A stretch of DNA of 64,000 nucleotides from Megachile rotundata (GCF_050947335.1 NC_134985.1:20203190-20267189), one strand, 5' to 3'. Counted from the stretch's first letter, positions 24,431-36,787 are shown. A program made the numbers and translations. The notes: generated by a model not told the origin, from the letters alone.

Positions 24431-25235
24431 CTAACACAAAATGTTAGTAACTCAAATAAAGACTAAAAGTGAACTCAGTGATTTGATTAATGATCTCTAA
24501 TCGATTGCCACTGCCTTTCCATCGATAAACTCAAAATAAAAGCATGTACCAATAAATTACACGTTCCACGATCGATGGAATCATTCCATTTCAGTTGTCA
24601 ATAGATTCACAAACGGAGAGATTACGATAAACAGATTATGTCTGCAAATGACAGATAACAACAATGTGTTATTACTATCATTACAGTAATAGTAGTCAGA
24701 GAAAGTGTGTTCGAAACACTGAAGAATCGAAATCTCTCGAAGGGTCGTTTTCACTCTGATTTTTTCCTCGAAAATTGTAACAGAGCCTTCGTATATCGAT
24801 TGCAACTTTCCAATCAATTGGTATCGATCTGTACGACAAACCGATAGTTCTCTTTTATTTTGTTCTGAGGAGGATGGAAGAAGAAATGTGTACGTTTCAC
24901 CGTGAAACGAAGACTTGCAATCTTGTTATCATAATACTAGTAATAAATGTGTCTAGTTACCTAAACATCTTAATGCTGTGTGAAACATGCGATTATGAAT
25001 GGAGATGTGATAACGTGATATGTGGTTATGAATCACTACGATTTCAAGTTACAGGTAATCTTTTTTGCAATGTTTAGTTATTTAGTTAATTTCTGGTTGA
25101 GTCACAACTTTGGAATTAGACTTAAAATGTCTGTTCATTTGTTAATTATCTTCCTTTTTTATTGTTTTTGGTGTTCTTCATTGCTTTTGACTAGTATTTT
25201 AAATGCACAAGTACTTTGAGGTATATTAAATATAT
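24431..25235. other. intergenic, no gene recognised
   Basis: No repeat or supportable gene. Short frames at 24581-24817 (-) and 24874-25219 (+) carry no recognisable features. Confidence 0.5.
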
Positions 25236-25239
25236 AAAA

Positions 25240-26030
25240 AGACAATTAACTGAGTGATTAAGTAATTAAATAATTAAGTAGTCAAGCAACCAAAGTAGCT
25301 AATTGTAACTACATAGATAACTAGGTAAATAAATAACTAAATATATGAGCAACTATCTAACTAATTAACTAAGTGATTAAGAACCTAAATAATTAAATAA
25401 CTAAGCAACCAAGTGTCTGAGTAATTAAATATTTATCTGTGACTATATAAATAAGTAAGTAAATGATTAAATATATTTTATGCGCAAATAGGTTAACCTA
25501 ACCTAACCTAACCAACAAAGTTATTACTTAAATAAGTAATTAATAATAAAGTAATTAAGTACCTACATAGTTAAGTAGTCAAACCTAACCTAACTTCACT
25601 AACAAAGTTATTACTTAAATATATATGTAATAACTAAATAATTAAGTACCTAAATAATTAAGTAGTCAAACCTAACCTAACCTCACCAACAAAGTCATTA
25701 CTTAAATATGTAATTAATAATAAAGTAATTAAATACCTACATAATTAAGTAGTCAAACCTAACCTAACCTCACCAATAAAGTTATTACTTAAATAGATAT
25801 GTAATAACTAAGTAATTAAGTGCCTAAATAATTAAGTAGTCAAACTTAACCTAACCTCACCAACAAAGTTATTACTTAAATATATAATTAATAAGTGATT
25901 AAGCAACTGAATAATTAAGTAGGCAAAAAACCAAAGAGCTAAGTAATCAAGTAATTATAACTGTGTAGATAATTATGTAGCCAAGCAATCACGAAATAAA
26001 GCAATTAAGCAACAAAGTTGATACACAATC
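25240..26030. repeat. 87-bp repeat carrying telomere-like CCTAACCTAACC
   Basis: From 25240 the sequence is built of AATTAAGTA/TAACTAAGT words. Between about 25514 and 25950 a regular 87-bp period appears: AACAAAGTTATTACTTAAAT starts at 25514, 25601, 25688 (AAGTCATT), 25775 and 25862. Most monomers include CAAACCTAACCTAACCTCAC. A run of about four CCTAA units precedes the first monomer (about 25494-25513). Confidence 0.9.
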
Positions 26031-26199
26031 ATATGTAAGGGTATTTCTTATAAATGAGAGATAGGACGATGTCTACGACAATGATAGAAGGTTCTCGTAG
26101 AATTTCAGGTGATCTCAGGTGAGAGTGAGCAGGATTGGGTGGGGTGTACAGGAACTATTTTCCTTCGTTCCTGTACCATTCACTGATTGTGTTTTCGTT

Positions 26200-26206
26200 T
26201 ATAAGG
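26200..26206 (+). promoter_or_regulatory. TATA box of the small histidine-rich gene
   Basis: TATAAGG lies 92 bp upstream of the proposed ATG at 26292, a spacing close to that of the glycine-rich gene (95 bp). Confidence 0.5.
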
Positions 26207-26291
26207 CTTGCCAGGGTTCGATATTTTAGTTCCCGAAGAACAGCGGCCTCGGAAAACAGACTCAGATTTCAGTCGAAGCAATCACCAAGAG

Positions 26292-27050
26292 ATGGAGAAA
26301 CTGCGAACACACGTGGGTGCACTTTTCAACTTCTTTTCATTCGAGTGATTCTCTAAAATTTTTCTGTACGAACGCGAACTTTTAGATTGTGAGATTCTTT
26401 TGCGTTCGAGATTTTTTCTTCGTATTTTTAGAAAAGGTATTTGTGATTCTTCGTTGATATCGGTAGTTGTCTTGGAAGGAGAAAGATAGCCGTGCGAATA
26501 TTAAACATGTGAACAAAATTTAAATTCTTTTATAGATAGTCAATAGTAAATATTTAATAAACAGTAAACAGTAAACTTAGATATTTAATAAACAGTAAAT
26601 AGCAAATTTAGGAATTTAATAAATAATAAATATTTATACAGTAAAGTAACATATCTTCAATTAATTGCAATATATTTGTAAAAAGAATTCTTTCATAATC
26701 ACAAACTCTCACTCTAATATTTCAATTTTGAACTTTACTTCAAAAAATACCAACACAATTTAATTTTTGATTTTAGGTTTTTCTTCTCACACTGTTAGTG
26801 TCGTTCACCCTTGTATATTCGATGCCCTACCCCGGCGGCGGCCATCACGAACAGTAATTATTTACCTCAATTATAATTACGATAAAATGCATTAACATTT
26901 GTTCAACAAGATATTTATTTCAGCACACACTTCATCCTCCACATACCCGAACTCATTCACAAGCATCACCACACGCATGTCAAGAAGATTCACATAAAAC
27001 ACCACGATGAAGGAGGAGACGATGGACACGAACATATAGAAGACTGGTGA
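26292..27050 (+). CDS. small secreted histidine-rich protein, three exons (74 aa)
   Basis: Proposed exons are 26292-26312, 26777-26853 and 26924-27050. Exons 2 and 3 are clear: acceptor TTTTAG|GTTTTTC, donor ACA|GTAATT, acceptor TTTCAG, stop TGA at 27048. Exon 1 (MEKLRTH, donor GTGGGT) is the only nearby short phase-0 exon that gives an ATG and continues the hydrophobic stretch, but its donor is weaker. The signal peptide covers about residues 1-22 (core VFLLTLLVSFTLVYS). The mature peptide has GGGHHEH, then HTHFILHIPE (33-42), repeated His/Lys (HKHHHTHVKKIHIKHH) and an acidic tail ending EDW. AATAAA at 27149-27154 is a good polyadenylation signal. The intron phases (0, 2) and the HIPE opening match its neighbours. 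A metal-binding or structural extracellular role is possible but not shown. Confidence 0.8.
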
Positions 27051-27148
27051 ATTACTTAAACCACCAAAGTTATTGAATATGTTAACTGTTAATATTGTTG
27101 CTTGTTATTATTGTATATAATTGTTAATAATTGCCAAATATTTTATGG

Positions 27149-27154
27149 AATAAA
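27149..27154 (+). terminator. polyadenylation signal of the small histidine-rich gene
   Basis: AATAAA lies 99 bp after the stop codon in an AT-rich 3' region. Confidence 0.6.
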
Positions 27155-27701
27155 AAATGTTGAGAAACTACTATATTGTAGCTTTACTTGATGGCGTTAT
27201 GGCTGCAATTTTAATTTCTATATTAAAATAAATTGCTATGAACTTCGATGAAAATTTAAAATATTTTTAATATATCTTTTAATGTATTTATCCCTAAATT
27301 CAATTTCCCTTCACACTCTCATCATGTAACTATAAATTTATCTCAGAAATGCACAGGAAAGAACAGAAAGACAATAAGTAATATTTGTTAAACACGTGTA
27401 TTGTATAAAAAAATAATGTAACATAATACAGTATGTACAAGTATCTTTGAACTGAGTACACACATGTGCATACCAAGTGACGATAATCCTATATTACATA
27501 CTTAAATGACTAAGACAGGCGATTCGAGTTATTTTGTACTATTTTATACTCTTTTCTTCTATCGTGCATACTTCCGAAAAGTGGGTCAAACGAAATCAGA
27601 GATGGAACTTCAGTAACCCGAATGCCCTCATTTTACAACCTGAAACAGAATAACAACTCCTTACTTCATTTTTTCAACTTTTTTAAAATGTACCAAACTC
27701 C

Positions 27702-28130
27702 CTAAGTACTATTTAATATTATTTTGTTTAGACATTCAGTTGTCTACGTATCATTTATCATTATATTATACAAGTATTAATTTGTTTAAATATCACTCAG
27801 AATTATCTGACAAAGATGTTGCATTAGCTAAGTACTATTTAATATTATTTTATGTAGATACTCAATTGTTTACGTATCATTGTTTCACACAAACATTAAA
27901 TTGTCTAAAAATCACTTAAAATTATCTGACAAAGATACTCCATTACCTAAGTACTATTCAATATTATTTTATGTAGACATTCATTTGTTAACTTATTGTT
28001 TCACATAAACATTAAATTGTCTAAACATTAATTGTCTCTCATTCAAAATTATCTCACAAAGATACTCCCTTACCCAAGTATCAATCACTATTATTTAATA
28101 CAAGTATTCAATCATCAAAGTACTATTCAC
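27702..28130. repeat. degenerate repeat of about 120-126 bp between convergent genes
   Basis: Copies begin CTAAGTACTATTTAATATTA at about 27702, 27828 and 27947, with a diverged one near 28073. Each includes TATGTAGACATTCA-like, CATTAAATTGTCTAAA-like and AATTATCTGACAAAGAT words. It fills most of the gap between the two convergent histidine-rich genes. Confidence 0.8.
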
Positions 28131-28192
28131 CATTTTATTTAATAATATTAAATTACCTAAGCAATAACAAGCCGAAAGACGGTGCGCTCCCA

Positions 28193-30147
28193 TCACCACC
28201 ATGGCTTCTCTTCGTGAACAGGTACGTGTACAGGTACATGAACCTTCTCGACAATTGGAACAGGAACGTGTACTTTTTCAACATGGTGCACTGGTACCGG
28301 AACAGCCACCTTCTTCACATGATGAATCGGAATTGGAACGGGAACAGGGACCTTCTCGACAACGTGCACGGGTACCTTCTTCACGTGATGATGATGGACC
28401 GTGTGCACGTGATAAGGCACGTGGATACGTACGTGGTGGTGCGAACTGAAATCATCCAATCGATTACCTTTAAAATTAGTTTAGTGTTTCTCTTTAATGC
28501 CACAAGGTACTTCGTTTGGATATGGACAATTGTAGGGAAGGAAATTTTCACTAGCTATTGGCTTTGAGAAATACTGTGTGGGAATGTTAAATATTTCATT
28601 TATAAATGCTGGAGTTACAAATTTTTGTAATGTGAAATACTTCAGTTGTCATATTCACTTCATTTACAAGTTTACAAATTAAAAAATCTTCGAATCTCAT
28701 AATCCATAAAACTGTAAATATTTAAAATCCTCAAATACTCAACTCCAACCAAATATCCAATATCATAAATATCAAAGTTAGTAAGTTGCTGAATTTCCAA
28801 AGCCTCTCATCCTCAAATGTTCAAATCTCCAAATATCTAAAATTCTAAATGTTATGATCTATAAGCTCCCAAATTTACAAATCCCCAAACCTTCAAATTC
28901 CCAAACTTAAAAATCCCCAAACCCCTAAATCCCCAAACTTCCAAATTTCCAAACCCCTAAATCCCCAAACTTCCAAATTCCCAAACCTCCAAATTCCCAA
29001 ACCTTCAAATCCCCAAACCTCCAAATTCCCAAACCTCCAAATTCCCAAACCTCCAAATCCCCAAATCCCCAAATCCCCAAATCCCCAAATCCCCAAATCC
29101 CCAAATCCATAAATCCCTAAATCCCCTAATCATCAAATACCCCAATCTCCAAATTCCTAAATCTCCAAATCCCCTAATCCCTAAATCCCCTAATCTCCAA
29201 ATCCCCAAATTCCCAAATCCCCAAATCCCCAAATCCCCAAATCCCCAAATCCCCAAATCCCCAAATCCCTAAATCCCCAAATCCCCAAATCCTTAAATCC
29301 CAAAATTCCCAAGTTCCCAACTCGGTAATTTCCCAAGCAATTTCTCCGAAATTTCCAAACTCCCACTCGAGGTTTATAACCCAATGCACTTACCCGTGAT
29401 ATCCAGGTGCCGGAGAAGACACTACCACGGCGAATATTCCGAACACGATCAGCTGCAACACGAATGTGAATTTCTGATTCGTAAGGCGAAAAGTGCACCG
29501 ACCATTTATATGCGCGACAATACGTTTTTGTTTCTTTTTTGAAGTTTCACTGTTCTACGTGATTCGCGGCGCTCGCGTGACAATAGGGTGAAAGTGTCTC
29601 GTTCTAATTTTCGGTAAGTCGATCACACGGAATTTATAATCAACCAAATTTCCGTCTTGTACAAAAATTCATTTACTCTTTAAGTCTTCTAATTGTCTAC
29701 TAATTATACATGTAAAAACAATTCACATTTTAAGCATTTCGCAGGGTGCATTTCTAAATTAATATCCAGAATGTATATACGTTCATAAAATATTTTATGA
29801 AGACTTTAAAAAATTTTACCGATCCTTCAGTGAACCACAAATCACCATGAGAGTACTCACAGAAAAATCTGGTTACAAAAGCAGTAAAAGATCCGTAAAA
29901 AAATGTACGTCTGCCAAAATAAGGTGTGATTAATGTTAATAAAAAAAAATATAAATTGAAACCTCGCGACACAAAAGCGTCACCACGCGAATATTCACCA
30001 AGAATAATTTCCGAAACCGAGTCTGACACAAAATTCTCAAACGACAATCTACGTTCACAGCTCACTGCTTCGCGATCACATTTGTTCACAAATAAAATCA
30101 GCCTCCATGAAGAACGATCTACTCACGGCGAAGGACTGGGAGCGCAT
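28193..30147 (-). CDS. secreted His/Val-Pro-rich protein, three exons (110 aa)
   Basis: Minus-strand exons, in order of translation, are 30127-30147, 29394-29452 and 28193-28445. Donors are GTGAGT and GTAAGT, acceptors GCAG and TCAG, intron phases 0 and 2. The signal peptide is about residues 1-21 (MRSQSFALIVFGIFAVVVSS). The mature protein opens with SHHHVRIHVPY (28-38). Tandem HHV-KK-VPVPV and VEKVHVPV repeats follow, to the C-terminal HEEKPWW. There is no cysteine, no further membrane segment and no catalytic motif. Such His/Val-Pro repeats are common in insect extracellular structural proteins, so a cuticle-type role is inferred. The gene converges on the small histidine-rich gene and shares its intron phases and opening motif, which suggests common origin. 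Intron 2 contains a C-rich (plus-strand) repeat block. Confidence 0.87.
28860..29375. repeat. CCCCAAAT-type repeat in intron 2 of the minus-strand secreted-protein gene
   Basis: Units such as CCCCAAATCCCCAAAT and CCAAATTCCCAAACCT occur, most regular at 29050-29110 and 29210-29290. On the transcribed RNA strand this reads as GGGGATTT repeats. Gly/Leu/Trp-rich open frames are artefacts. Confidence 0.93.
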
Positions 30148-30316
30148 CTTGCTCGGCTGTCTAGACTCTTTAGCTTCTACCCTCTGAAACTCGTCGCTAA
30201 CCCGCGAAACGTCGAAGGTTTCGAATTGAAAAAAAAAAATAGAAAATGACTCCGAAGACGGTGACCGTTTCACGGTTGTCGATACGTTTCTGGCTTTGAA
30301 CGGCCAGGGATGTGTG

Positions 30317-30322
30317 CTTATA
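30317..30322 (-). promoter_or_regulatory. TATA-like element of the minus-strand secreted-protein gene
   Basis: Read on the minus strand the sequence is TTTATAAG. It lies about 175 bp upstream of the ATG at 30147. The surrounding 30.1-30.6 kb segment is GC-richer than average, and the several opposing open frames in it lack features. Confidence 0.45.
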
Positions 30323-30779
30323 AAGGACGAACCGAGGTGGCCAAAAGCACCCGGTGAAAAGCCACCGAGGTGGGAGAGCAAAGTCGCTCGACTTTACGGT
30401 TACGTAAAAGCTAGGAAGCGGCCAACGCTTGTTACGTCCGTTCCGTGTGTGTTCCACGGGCTGCGTAACACAAAACGTACGATGCGTACGCGGGCACGTG
30501 TGCGACTTTCTGGACATAATCTGTTCAGCTCGAATCGGCAAAAAGCTGACTCGCGATCGCGCCGTTAATTCGGGAAGGATGCGTTGTTACGCGAGTGCGT
30601 TTCCGTCATTTTACTGAATTATGGATGAGTGAGTTCAGTGGCGCGAAACGTTTCGAGGTCTGTCAGGAAGATGTCGAGGTCTGTCGAGAAGGTTATGAAG
30701 GTGAGTGGAATGCTTTTTTTGGAGATTAAGTAAGATGTGGGGAATTATTGCTTTTGGGTGTGGACGTTTCGAGAGATGG

Positions 30780-31740
30780 TGATGTTTTGAGGGATTAGAG
30801 TTTTAGGATTTTGGGATATTGGGGTTTGAGTATTTGGAGATTTGGAGATTTGAGGAGTTAGGGATGTGAGGAATTGGGGATTTGAGGATTTGGGGATGTG
30901 AGGAGTTGGATATGTGAGGATTTGGGGATGTGAGGAGTTGGGATATGTGGGATTGGGGATATGTGGGATTGGGGATATGTGGGATTGGGGATATGTGGGA
31001 TTCGGGATATGTGGGATTGGGGATATGTGGGATTTGGGATATGTGGGATCTGGGATATGTGGGATTTGGGATACGTGGGATTTAGGATAAGTGGGATTTG
31101 GGATATGTGGGATTTGGGATATGTGGGATCTGGGATATGTGGGATTGGGGATATGTGGGATTGGGGATATGTGGGATTGGGGATATGTGGGATTCGGGAT
31201 ATGTGGGATCTGGGATATGTGGGATTTGGGATACGTGGGATTTAGGATAAGTGGGATTTGGGATATGTGGGATTGGGGATATGTGGGATCTGGGATATGT
31301 GGGATCGGGGATATGTGGGATTTGGGATATGTGGGATCTGGGATATGTGGGATCGGGGATATGTGGGATTGGGGATATGTGGGATTTGGGATATGTGGGA
31401 TCTGGGATATGTGGGATTTGGGATATGTGGGATTTGGGATACGTGGGATTTAGGATAAGTGGGATTTGGGATATGTAGGATTTGGGATATGTGGGATTTG
31501 GGATATGTGGGATCTGGGATATGTGAGATTTGGGATAAGTGGAATTTGGGATATGTGGGATTTGGGATATGTGGGATTTGGGGATGTGAGGATTTCAGGA
31601 TGTAAGAATTTGGGGATGTGAGGATTTGGAGATGTGAGGATTTGGAAATGTGAGGATTTGGAAATGTGAGAATTTGGGGATACGAGAATTTGAAGCTTTG
31701 ATAGTTTGGGAACCTAGAGATTTGGAGATTTGTATATGGT
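30780..31740. repeat. G-rich 16-bp array (GGGATATGTGGGATTT)
   Basis: The core at 30950-31580 is a near-perfect 16-bp repeat with variants GGGGATAT, ATCTGGGATAT and TACGTGGGATTTAGGATAAG. The last of these recurs as a longer block (near 31070, 31240 and 31440). The edges are looser (GAGGATTTGGGGATGT). The plus-strand frames of up to 120 codons are artefacts. Confidence 0.95.
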
Positions 31741-33940
31741 AACTTGTGAATGTCAATTTAGAACTTAGGGATCTACATCCTCAAATTTATAAACCACCCT
31801 CAACCTTCAGATCCCAAAGCATTGTAAGTTCCAAATTTTCTCATTCAGAAACTTCAGATCTTTAAATCCTGTAAACCTTGATATCCCATAATTATGGACT
31901 CTGCATTAACACAACAAATCTTTAGAAACTAATAGCTTCATAACTTCAGTACTTCAAAGGTCTAAATCTTTTGGGCTTCCAACAAAAGTCTGATAATGAA
32001 ATAATACTATAAATTTCAGATCATAAGTTTCTTAAATAACGGTAGTGAATATTTAAATCAGAACGAGTCACATCTTACACTCGCATTTGTATCTTTGAAC
32101 TTTAAATGTTCAAATTTTTGCAACAAAAAATAAATTTACATCGGATAGCATTCGTAATACTCATGAATACATCAATATGACATAAATATCAGCAATAAAT
32201 TCAGCGATATTTGGTTTTAAATGGAAAGCACTTCATGTCATCCTGGTATCACGTAACAGGACGACACTAGTGGAATTTTTGCATTACGTGATCGATTTCA
32301 CTGAAAAGTTTTGCAAAATCCTATAAATAAATTATATCATTGCAATTAATAACGACAGACAATTTAAATAAATAAATAAATTAAATACAATTATTATTTA
32401 TTAAATACAGTAATCAAATGTAATTTATTATTATCAGGTTCTGCGCATCAGTGACACTTTTAAAGACGATTAACATATTCTTTGCGAAAAAGAGAAATTC
32501 TGTTACGTGTCCCTTGCGTAATTTCGGAACGTTACAAAAACTCCAATTCTGTTTGATCCGCTCGTTAATGTTCTCGTGATACAATTCCGACTATCATAAC
32601 AGCTTTATTACCTGTTAATTCGAAGCCAGTTCGCTGGTTCACAGTTATCTGGTTCATCGTCGCTCGATCGGAACCAATTGGAAACGGAAAGCCAAATTAT
32701 CAAGAAGCGTCTAATGACACGTGTCCTCTTCCCTTCGATAAACATTCGCTTAATCGTGAAAAGATTACAGCCTTTGTTTCGTTCTGCTTCTTGCTGGAAT
32801 TGCGAAACCTTTCTCTCTTCCGGTCGACAATTTCGTTTATTTCCTTCCGAGATAATATCCCAGATATTCTCTAACAATTTACTGTGCGATTTTCCTCGAA
32901 TCGATTTTACTCTCTACTTCTTCTTAACTTCTACATTTCTATTTTATACATTTTGTTAATTGATCTCACACGGAAATTAAACGGATACCACATCTTGTGC
33001 ACATTTTGTTGATTTTAGTTTGTGGTTCTCAAATTAGGTTAGGTTAGAATCGTAGATCGCGTGATCATCGGAGCCACCATTTGAACTTGAGATGTGTTAT
33101 TATTTACAATGTACGAACTTTAGCTGTATAATTTAATTAATCTCACAGTGGTTAGTAATTGTGGGTCTGAGGAAATAGGACTGTAGAAAGTGCACACTCT
33201 AAGCACAATCAAGACGTGCAATTAACAGTATTAACCTAATCAACCAGCTGGAAAATTGTTTTCCTCTTTTTAACTGTCAATTAGGAGAAAAGATTTAATT
33301 CTTTAATTTTCTCCACTATTTTTATACAAACATACTGTCACACAATATCTTACTAAATTTAACAAACACTTCCTATAACATTTTTATCATGCGACCAAAA
33401 AGACTTCTATCAATCAAAGGTATAATTAACGACATAAACCCATCGATTAAAATCCTGCGGCAATATAGAACGCAAGGAAAAGGAACAGAAAAGAGTAGAT
33501 CGTTAAAATCCAGATTCCTGTCGAACTTCCGTTCGAATGCGTCGAATGGGTTCGGTAACTTTCTAAATGATCGAAACGGCTCATTTTGAGAAAGGAGTCA
33601 GTGTTAAGAGCAAGGTAACGGTCGAGACCATGTCGCTGTTGCAATCGCTCTTGTTTTGTTTTTTTACGGGTAGGACCGGCCAGTGTTGCAGGAAGCGGTG
33701 CAGCCTGCATGCTTAAAATATCCATCATACAGGGAGAAAGCGTTTCGTAACCCCTTTCTGTATAATCGGGGATATCTTGCATGTTGGGTGCACCCGGTGA
33801 CCAGACAAGGTGAGAAAGACGATTACGGGGACCACTTCGGAGAGTCACCATTACGTAACACCAGACCACTTTTTGGGAGGGCCACACGGAGTTGTGAAAG
33901 TAGGAATTTAGACTAATGTATATGTTGCAAAATGTGATTT
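31741..33940. other. intergenic, no gene recognised
   Basis: AT-rich. The longest frame is 146 codons on the minus strand (33447-33887), in a locally GC-rich patch. It has a hydrophobic C-terminal end but no recognised domain, no start context and no splice support, so it is not called. AGGTTAGGTTAG occurs near 33036. Confidence 0.45.
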
Positions 33941-33944
33941 GTTA

Positions 33945-34770
33945 TAGAGATCTAGAGATATAGGAGGATAGGAGTCTAAGGAGAGAAGGATATGTGGGTG
34001 AGGGAAGTTGGGAATGTGGGAGGCGAGGATGTGAGGATTTGGAGATGTTGGGAGAAGGGATGTGAGGAATCGGGGATGTAGAAATCGGGGATGTAGGGAT
34101 CTGATGATGTAGGAATTGTAGGATGTATTAAATCGGGGATGTAGAGATGTGGAGATGTAGGAATTTGGGGATGTAGGAATTGAAGAGTGTAGGAATTTGG
34201 GGATGTGGGGATACGGGGATGTAGGGATGTGGAAATGTGGGAATTGGGGAATGTGGAAATTGGCGAATGATGGAATAGGGGAATGATGGAATTGGGGAAT
34301 GATGGAATTGGAGAATGATGAAATTGGGGAATGATGGAATTGGCGAATGATGGAATTAGAGAATGATGGAATTGGGGAACGATAGAATTAGGGTATGATG
34401 GAATTGGGGAATGATAGAATTGGTGAATGATAGAATTGGTGAATGATGGAATTGGGGAATGATGAAATTGGCGAATGATGGAATTAGAGAATGATGGAAT
34501 TAGAGAATGATGGAATTGGGGAACGATAGAATTAGGGTATGATGGAATTGGGGAATGATAGAATTGGTGAATGATAGAATTGGTGAATGATGGAATTGGG
34601 GAATGACAGAATTGGTGAATGATGGAATTGGGGAATGACAGAATTGAGGAATGATGGAATTGGTGAATGACAGAATTGAGGAATGATGGAATTGGGAAAT
34701 GATGGAATTGGTGAATGATGGAATTGACAAATGTGGAAATTGAAAAATTTGGAACTGAAGAATGTTGGAA
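33945..34770. repeat. G-rich/GAATGATGGAATTGG array
   Basis: The left part is loose GGGATGTAGGAAT units. From 34255 it becomes a regular 15-bp repeat, GGAATGATGGAATTG, with variants (GGTGAATGATAGAATT, GAGAATGATGG). A block starting with GAACGATAGAATTAGGGTAT recurs near 34377 and 34517, showing higher-order repetition. Confidence 0.93.
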
Positions 34771-35480
34771 TTGATAAATGCAAGCATCTATAAATACAGA
34801 AATTAGAAAACGTAAAAATCTATACCTGCAGAAATCTCACAATGTATCTATTTAAAAATACAGAGATCTCTCTACAACAAAAATGTATCACTAACAAAAA
34901 ATTATGATTGTACTATCCATACAGTTGTCCCGCTTTCTTTCCTCATTCCCAAGAAACGTTTACCTATGTTGTCATTCCTCAAACACCCCGTTGCTTTAAT
35001 TGTTCTCAATGACAAATAGTTTCTCAATATCATTACACAACATCGAAATCTTCTGATTTCTCGATGTGGTTTGGTGAACGCGTTAACAAAAAGAACGCCG
35101 ATTTGCAATGAGTCTACGAACGAAATCGTCTTCGTTGCGTAATATCGCCCTCGGTTTTCGTGACACGGGACACGAAGAACAAGGTGCCGAAAGTCGATGA
35201 CGAAAGGGGCATGGCTAGAAAATACGAGCAAAAAGTTGACAAAATTGTTGGAGGGAAACGTGCGTTGCGGCACACTTTGAATTTCTAATTCTTTGGTGAT
35301 GTAGACTCTATATGGACACAACAAAATACTAATTAATTATTTGTATAGTAATGACAGTCATAGATTAATTAATTTTTCTTGGTTGAGGACAGAGGGATAG
35401 GGTAGAGTCTCTCACCATTTTTTTATTTTAGTTGCAATCTGAAAACTTGGCAAGAACCTAGAACCTACAGAAAGCTTATA
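34771..35480. other. intergenic, no gene recognised
   Basis: It contains a 140-codon minus-strand frame (34902-35324) without a signal, domain or splice context. Nothing else was seen. Confidence 0.45.
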
Positions 35481-35484
35481 GAGC

Positions 35485-36065
35485 ATCTGAGGAAATTGGG
35501 GAATGTTGGAATTGGGGAATGTGGAATTGGGGAATGTGGGAATTGGAGACTGTGGAATTGGAGAATGTGGAATTGGGGAATATGGGAATTGGGGAATGTG
35601 GGAGTTAGGGAATGTGGGAATTGGGAGTGTGGAATTGGGGGATGTGGAATTGAGGAATGTTGGAATTGGGGAATGTGGGAATTGGAGAATGTGGAATTGG
35701 GGAATATGGGAATTGGGGAATGTGGGAGTTAGGGAATGTGGGAATTGGAGAGTGTGAAATTGGGGGATGTGGAATTGGAGAATGTGGAATTGGAGAATGT
35801 GGAATTGGGGGATGTGGGAATTGGAGAATGTGGAATTGAGGGATGTGGAATTGGGAAATATGGGAACTGGGGGATGTGGGAATCGGGGGATGTGGGAATT
35901 GGGGAATGTGGAATTGGCGAATGTGGAATTGGCGAATGTGGAATTGGGGAATGTGGAATTGGAGAATGTGGAATTGGGGTATGTGGGAATTGGGGAATGT
36001 GGCAATTAGGAAATGTGGGAATTGGAGAATATGGAAATTGGGGAATGTGGGGAATACAATCTATT
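35485..36065. repeat. G-rich 15-16 bp array
   Basis: Units of GGAATTGGGGAATGTG, GGAATTGGAGAATGTG and GGAATTGGGGGATGTG occur in the same plus orientation as the 22-24 kb arrays. Frames on both strands are artefacts. Confidence 0.95.
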
Positions 36066-36780
36066 GTATTGGGAAATCAATAAGTGTAAGAAAGCTAAGA
36101 AAGAATTAGGGAGCCTACAAAGATCATCATCCTGATTTTACCATCGAATCTCGAACAAATCTTCTCTCCTTTTTCTCTCCATATATAGCACCTTCCAAAT
36201 TCAGTCCTCACAACATAATTTCCGCCAACTATACTTTATAATCGTTCGACGTTTACGTAAGGATCGGCTGCAATCATCATCCCCCACCGTTCCAAAATGC
36301 CTCTACCTCTTCTGTGCCGTGAAAGTCACGTCGACAGGCCGATTTTGAGGAAAATATGCTTCGGTTAGCGTGCAATGAGAGAAAATGAGAAACGTGTCCG
36401 ATGAAAGTCAAACGTTGGAACCGATCCAATGGGCGGTGCATGGTATGTGGTGGTGCATGATCATAAACCGGTGTTTAATTGTTCGCTGCTAATGAGCAAT
36501 ATATTGAATACGGAATTCGTGGAAGTGATTCGTAAAAAAAGAACGACCGAAGAGTTGAGTCAACTTTGATACCGAGACTCCTTCCTGTTACTGGTACGAT
36601 TATATAACCATGGTTCCGAAGCGGAAGGGAAATTCTGAGTACGATATTTTATACGCTTGTACAGGTGAGATCGTACACATTGATCTCCATACACGCAGTG
36701 TTTCGCAATACAGTTTGCTTTCGAACGGTAAACAACATTGTTACGGGTACAATTAAATTTATGTAAGCAGATCTGGTTTG
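36066..36780. other. intergenic, no gene recognised
   Basis: Single-copy-looking sequence. A 75-codon minus-strand frame (36560-36787) has no supporting features. Confidence 0.45.
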
Positions 36781-36787
36781 CCATCAT

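Noticed and set aside
25494..25513. Chromosome-end telomere
   Set aside because: Only about four CCTAA units occur, they are internal, and they are followed by 87-bp monomers and genes. This is an interstitial motif at most.
29500..29508. TATATAAAT on the minus strand just upstream of exon 2 of the Val-Pro-rich gene, as its promoter
   Set aside because: A promoter here would leave no in-frame ATG before the signal core, and exon 1 at 30127-30147 with GTGAGT fits better.
33447..33887. 146-codon minus-strand frame with hydrophobic tail
   Set aside because: No domain recognised, no splice or promoter support, and composition follows a local GC patch.
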